A stretch of 7,291 nucleotides of DNA from NCBI GenBank assembly GCA_050744245.1, contig JBOGGX010000033.1, forward strand, positions 1 to 7,291, in the 5' to 3' direction. The DNA comes from JBOGGX01 sp050744245. Lineage in GTDB: Bacteria; Actinomycetota; Acidimicrobiia; Acidimicrobiales; JBOGGX01. Position numbers and translations under genes: made by a program. Below the pieces are notes generated by a model. That model ran no database searches and was not told where the DNA came from. It saw only the letters and a list, made by a program, of their open reading frames with translations. Below are positions 5,276-7,291 of the stretch, in pieces (within the stretch, counting starts at the first letter, position 1; the number at the start of each line of letters is the position of its first letter).

Positions 5276-6608
5276 GACCCGGCACGAGCACGGCTTGGTC
5301 GAGACGGCGGAAGGCGCGCAGGAGATCCCCTACTCGCGCAAGGGGATGAAGGCCGTCGAGCTGCTCCGTGAGCTCGGCTCGGTGCTGCGGATGTCGGAGG
5401 CGGAGGCGGCGGAGCTGACCGTCCGCGACGTCGGCGAGGACGAGACGATGATCATCAACATGGGGCCGCAGCACCCCTCCACCCACGGCGTGCTGCGCCT
5501 CATGCTCGAGCTCGACGGCGAGACCGTGCTTCGGACCAAGCCGGTGATCGGCTACCTCCACACCGGCATGGAGAAGACGGGCGAGGACCTCACCTACTAC
5601 CAGGGCCCCACCAACGTCACCCGCATGGACTACGCCGCGCCGCTCTTCAACGAGCTGGTGTACTGCATGGCCGTCGAGAAGCTCCTCGGCATCGACGGCG
5701 ACATCCCCGAACGGGCGACGTGGATCCGCATGCTCCTGTGCGAGGTCAACCGGATCGCGTCGCACGTGCTGTTCCTCGCCACCAACGGTATGGACCTCGG
5801 CGCCATCTCGATGATCCTGTACGGCTGGCGGGAGCGCGAAGAGTGGCTGCGGTTCATGGAGAAGATCACCGGTCTGCGGATGAACCACAACTTCATCCGC
5901 GTCGGTGGCACGGCCGCCGACCTGCCCGACGGCTGGCGTGACGACCTGCTCCGCCTGCTCGACATGCTGCCGCCGCGCCTCGACGAATACGACACGCTGA
6001 TGACCGAGCAGCCCATCTGGCAGCGGCGGCTCCAGGGGGTCGGCGTCATCACCGCGCAGGAGTGCTTCGCCCTCGGCACCACCGGCCCGATACTCCGGTC
6101 GACGGGCGTGCCCTGGGACCTGCGGCGCGACGAGCCCTACCTCGCCTACGACCAGGTCGACTTCGACGTGATCGTCGGCAGCTACGGCGACACGTTCGAC
6201 CGCTACGCCATTCGGCTGAACGAGTGCCGGGAGTCGATGCGAATCCTGCACCAGATCCTCGAGAAGATGCCGCGGGGCGACTACCGCATCCAGGACAAGA
6301 AGGTGACGCCGCCGCCCCGCGCTCGCATCGACGAGTCGATGGAGGCGCTGATCCACCACTTCAAGATCTTCACCGAGGGGTTCAAGGTGCCCGAGGGCGA
6401 GGCGTACGCCGCGGTGGAGAGCCCTCGGGGCGAGCTGGGCTGCTACATCGTGTCGGACGGGTCGGCGAAGCCGTACCGCATGCGGATCCGCGGGCCGAGC
6501 TTCGTCAACTTGCAGACACTGCCGCACATGATGCACGGGGGCCTCATCGCCGACGCCGTCGCCATCATCTCCTCCGTCGACCCCATCATGGGCGAGGTCG
6601 ACCGGTGA
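5265..6608 (+). CDS. nuoD: NADH-quinone oxidoreductase subunit D (49-kDa type)
   Basis: Forms, with NuoB, the quinone-reducing pocket of complex I. The 447-residue protein is full length. Landmarks include MGPQHPSTHGVLRLML (66-81), GYLHTGMEKTGE (96-107), NVTRMDYAAPLFNELVY (117-133), the CEVNRIASH helix (159-167), RMNHNFIRVGG (205-215) and the C-terminal DPIMGEVDR (439-447). H70, H74 and Y123 correspond by motif to residues implicated in quinone binding in characterised homologues. The protein derives from a hydrogenase large subunit, but the nickel-binding cysteines are absent, as expected for NuoD. The ATG at 5265 lies inside the last codons of nuoC, preceded by AAGGGGG at 5252-5258, and gives an N-terminal extension of about 60 residues before the conserved core. 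The same frame is open further upstream inside nuoC, but that part is Ser/Arg-rich shadow translation. It is followed by a 76-base spacer holding a strong inverted repeat. Confidence 0.97.
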   Translation: MTVETRHEHGLVETAEGAQEIPYSRKGMKAVELLRELGSVLRMSEAEAAELTVRDVGEDETMIINMGPQHPSTHGVLRLMLELDGETVLRTKPVIGYLHTGMEKTGEDLTYYQGPTNVTRMDYAAPLFNELVYCMAVEKLLGIDGDIPERATWIRMLLCEVNRIASHVLFLATNGMDLGAISMILYGWREREEWLRFMEKITGLRMNHNFIRVGGTAADLPDGWRDDLLRLLDMLPPRLDEYDTLMTEQPIWQRRLQGVGVITAQECFALGTTGPILRSTGVPWDLRRDEPYLAYDQVDFDVIVGSYGDTFDRYAIRLNECRESMRILHQILEKMPRGDYRIQDKKVTPPPRARIDESMEALIHHFKIFTEGFKVPEGEAYAAVESPRGELGCYIVSDGSAKPYRMRIRGPSFVNLQTLPHMMHGGLIADAVAIISSVDPIMGEVDR

Positions 6609-6616
6609 CCACTCTT

Positions 6617-6667
6617 CGAACTGGCGGCAGTTGCGATGCCTATAGGCCTATAGCTGCCGCCAGTTCG
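6617..6667 (+). repeat. Strong intergenic hairpin between nuoD and nuoE, with a nested palindrome
   Basis: CGAACTGGCGGCAG (6617-6630) and CTGCCGCCAGTTCG (6654-6667) are exact reverse complements: a perfect 14-bp stem that three further wobble or A-U pairs could lengthen. The 23-base loop region contains the perfect palindrome CTATAGGCCTATAG (6640-6653) and an overlapping one, GCCTATAGGC (6638-6647). The left arm is itself part of AACTG-GCGG-CAGTT. The element is AT-rich in its centre, unlike its surroundings, and ends one base before the nuoE ribosome binding site. No T-run follows, which argues against a classical intrinsic terminator. It could be an mRNA processing or stability hairpin, a translation control element, a protein-binding dyad, or a member of a dispersed palindromic repeat family. 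Confidence 0.85.
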
Positions 6668-6668
6668 C

Positions 6669-6675
6669 GGGAGGT
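6669..6675 (+). promoter_or_regulatory. Ribosome binding site of nuoE
   Basis: GGGAGGT lies 10 bases (counted from GGAGG) before ATG 6685, and begins just after the 14-bp hairpin. The closeness means that folding of the hairpin could affect ribosome loading. Confidence 0.7.
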
Positions 6676-6684
6676 CGCCCGCTG

Positions 6685-7291
6685 ATGGCCCGGTTCACGC
6701 CGGAGAACGGGGCACTGGCGCGCGAGATCGTGGGGCGGTACCCGGTGGCGGCGTCGGCGATCATCCCGCTCTGCCACCTGGCGCAGGAACAGGACGGGCA
6801 CCTGACCGAGGACGCCATGGAGCACGTGGCCGAGCTGACGGGCGCGACGCCGGCCGAGGTGCTGGGCACGGCCAGCTTCTACGAGATGTTCAAGCCGCAC
6901 GAGGTCGGCCGCTACGTGGTCAACGTCTGCACGAGCATCGCCTGCCACCTCATGGGCGGCGACGAGCTGCTCGAGCACGCCGAGCAGTCGCTGGGCATCA
7001 AGATGGGTGCCACCACTCCCGACGGCCTGTTCACCCTCGAGGACTACGAGTGCATCGCCGCCTGCACCGAGGCGCCCTGCCTTCAGGTCAACTACCGCTA
7101 CTTCCACCAGGTCTCGAACGCCGACTTCGACACGCTGATCGCCGACCTCCGCGCCGGACGCCTCGCCGACGAGGTCCCCGCCCACGGCACGCTGGCGCTC
7201 ACCCGCCAGCACATCCCGGCCGACCGCGCCGCCGGTCCCGCCCATCCCGAGCGCGGCTCGCAGCCGGCCTGGCTGCGTGACGAGCCGGCGC
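6685..7291 (+). CDS. nuoE: NADH-quinone oxidoreductase subunit E (24-kDa, 2Fe-2S); 3' partial
   Basis: Thioredoxin-like subunit of the NADH-dehydrogenase module of complex I, holding the 2Fe-2S cluster N1a next to NuoF. The frame is open from ATG 6685 to the end of the window, giving 202 residues without a stop. The cluster ligands are visible as C82 and C87 in VCTSIACH, and C123 and C127 in ECIAACTEAPC. The N-terminal helical part has the family's LTEDAMEHVAELTGATPAEVLGTASFYEMF pattern (about 40-69). From about residue 165 the protein continues beyond the compact fold with an Ala/Pro/Arg-rich stretch ending in QPAWLRDEPA at the window edge, so a C-terminal extension is likely. The start is supported by GGGAGGT upstream. 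The nuoF gene would be expected next. Confidence 0.95.
   Translation, partial: MARFTPENGALAREIVGRYPVAASAIIPLCHLAQEQDGHLTEDAMEHVAELTGATPAEVLGTASFYEMFKPHEVGRYVVNVCTSIACHLMGGDELLEHAEQSLGIKMGATTPDGLFTLEDYECIAACTEAPCLQVNYRYFHQVSNADFDTLIADLRAGRLADEVPAHGTLALTRQHIPADRAAGPAHPERGSQPAWLRDEPA

Noticed and set aside
5250..6536. Long minus-strand open frame of 428 codons opposite nuoD
   Set aside because: It mirrors a highly conserved, full-length nuoD, and the translated sequence has the His/Val/Asp/Arg bias of an antisense shadow.
6617..6667. Intrinsic terminator at the nuoD-nuoE hairpin
   Set aside because: The stem is strong, but GC-rich sequence containing a ribosome binding site follows instead of a T-run, and nuoE continues the operon 18 bases later. 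Partial attenuation cannot be excluded.
1..7291. CRISPR arrays, tRNA or rRNA genes, insertion sequences, phage or defence genes
   Set aside because: No regularly spaced repeats, no RNA gene signatures and no transposase, integrase or nuclease motifs were seen; nearly all of the window is accounted for by respiratory genes.

Overview
The window is a dense, all plus-strand stretch of respiratory-chain genes from a high-G+C bacterium. G/C-rich third codon positions, GTG/TTG starts and the layout of the bc-complex proteins suggest an actinobacterial lineage, possibly Acidimicrobiia-like. That placement is an inference from sequence character, not from a search. No promoter, terminator, tRNA, rRNA, CRISPR array, insertion sequence or phage gene is visible. 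Both ends cut through genes.

Left part (1-3571), a quinol:cytochrome c oxidoreductase (complex III) module: the C-terminal half of cytochrome b (1-531, cut on the left), a two-helix Rieske iron-sulfur protein with an internal twin-arginine motif (540-1418), a membrane-anchored diheme cytochrome c starting at TTG (1415-2614), and a three-helix membrane protein of unknown function with a large, probably extracytoplasmic loop (2621-3571).

Right part (3593-7291), the start of a complex I operon: nuoA, nuoB, nuoC, nuoD and nuoE (cut on the right). NuoC and NuoD are separate proteins. All cofactor and signature residues that can be checked are present: four N2-cluster cysteines in NuoB, the quinone-site His and Tyr candidates in NuoD, and four 2Fe-2S cysteines in NuoE.

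The two modules are separated by only 21 bases, which hold a very strong Shine-Dalgarno sequence, so they look co-transcribed. Complex I passes electrons from NADH to (mena)quinone, and the bc complex passes them from quinol to cytochrome c. The block would therefore make two consecutive proton-translocating complexes from one transcript.

Almost every junction overlaps or nearly so. The exceptions are two spacers that carry structure. The nuoA-nuoB spacer (4073-4166) holds a possible 32-codon ORF linked to both neighbours by stop/start overlaps, a 7-bp hairpin, and an imperfect copy of the nuoA 3' end. The nuoD-nuoE spacer (6609-6684) holds a perfect 14-bp inverted repeat with a nested AT-rich palindrome right against the nuoE ribosome binding site. 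These spacers and the unknown membrane protein are the least ordinary parts of an otherwise conserved region; no wholly new system is evident.
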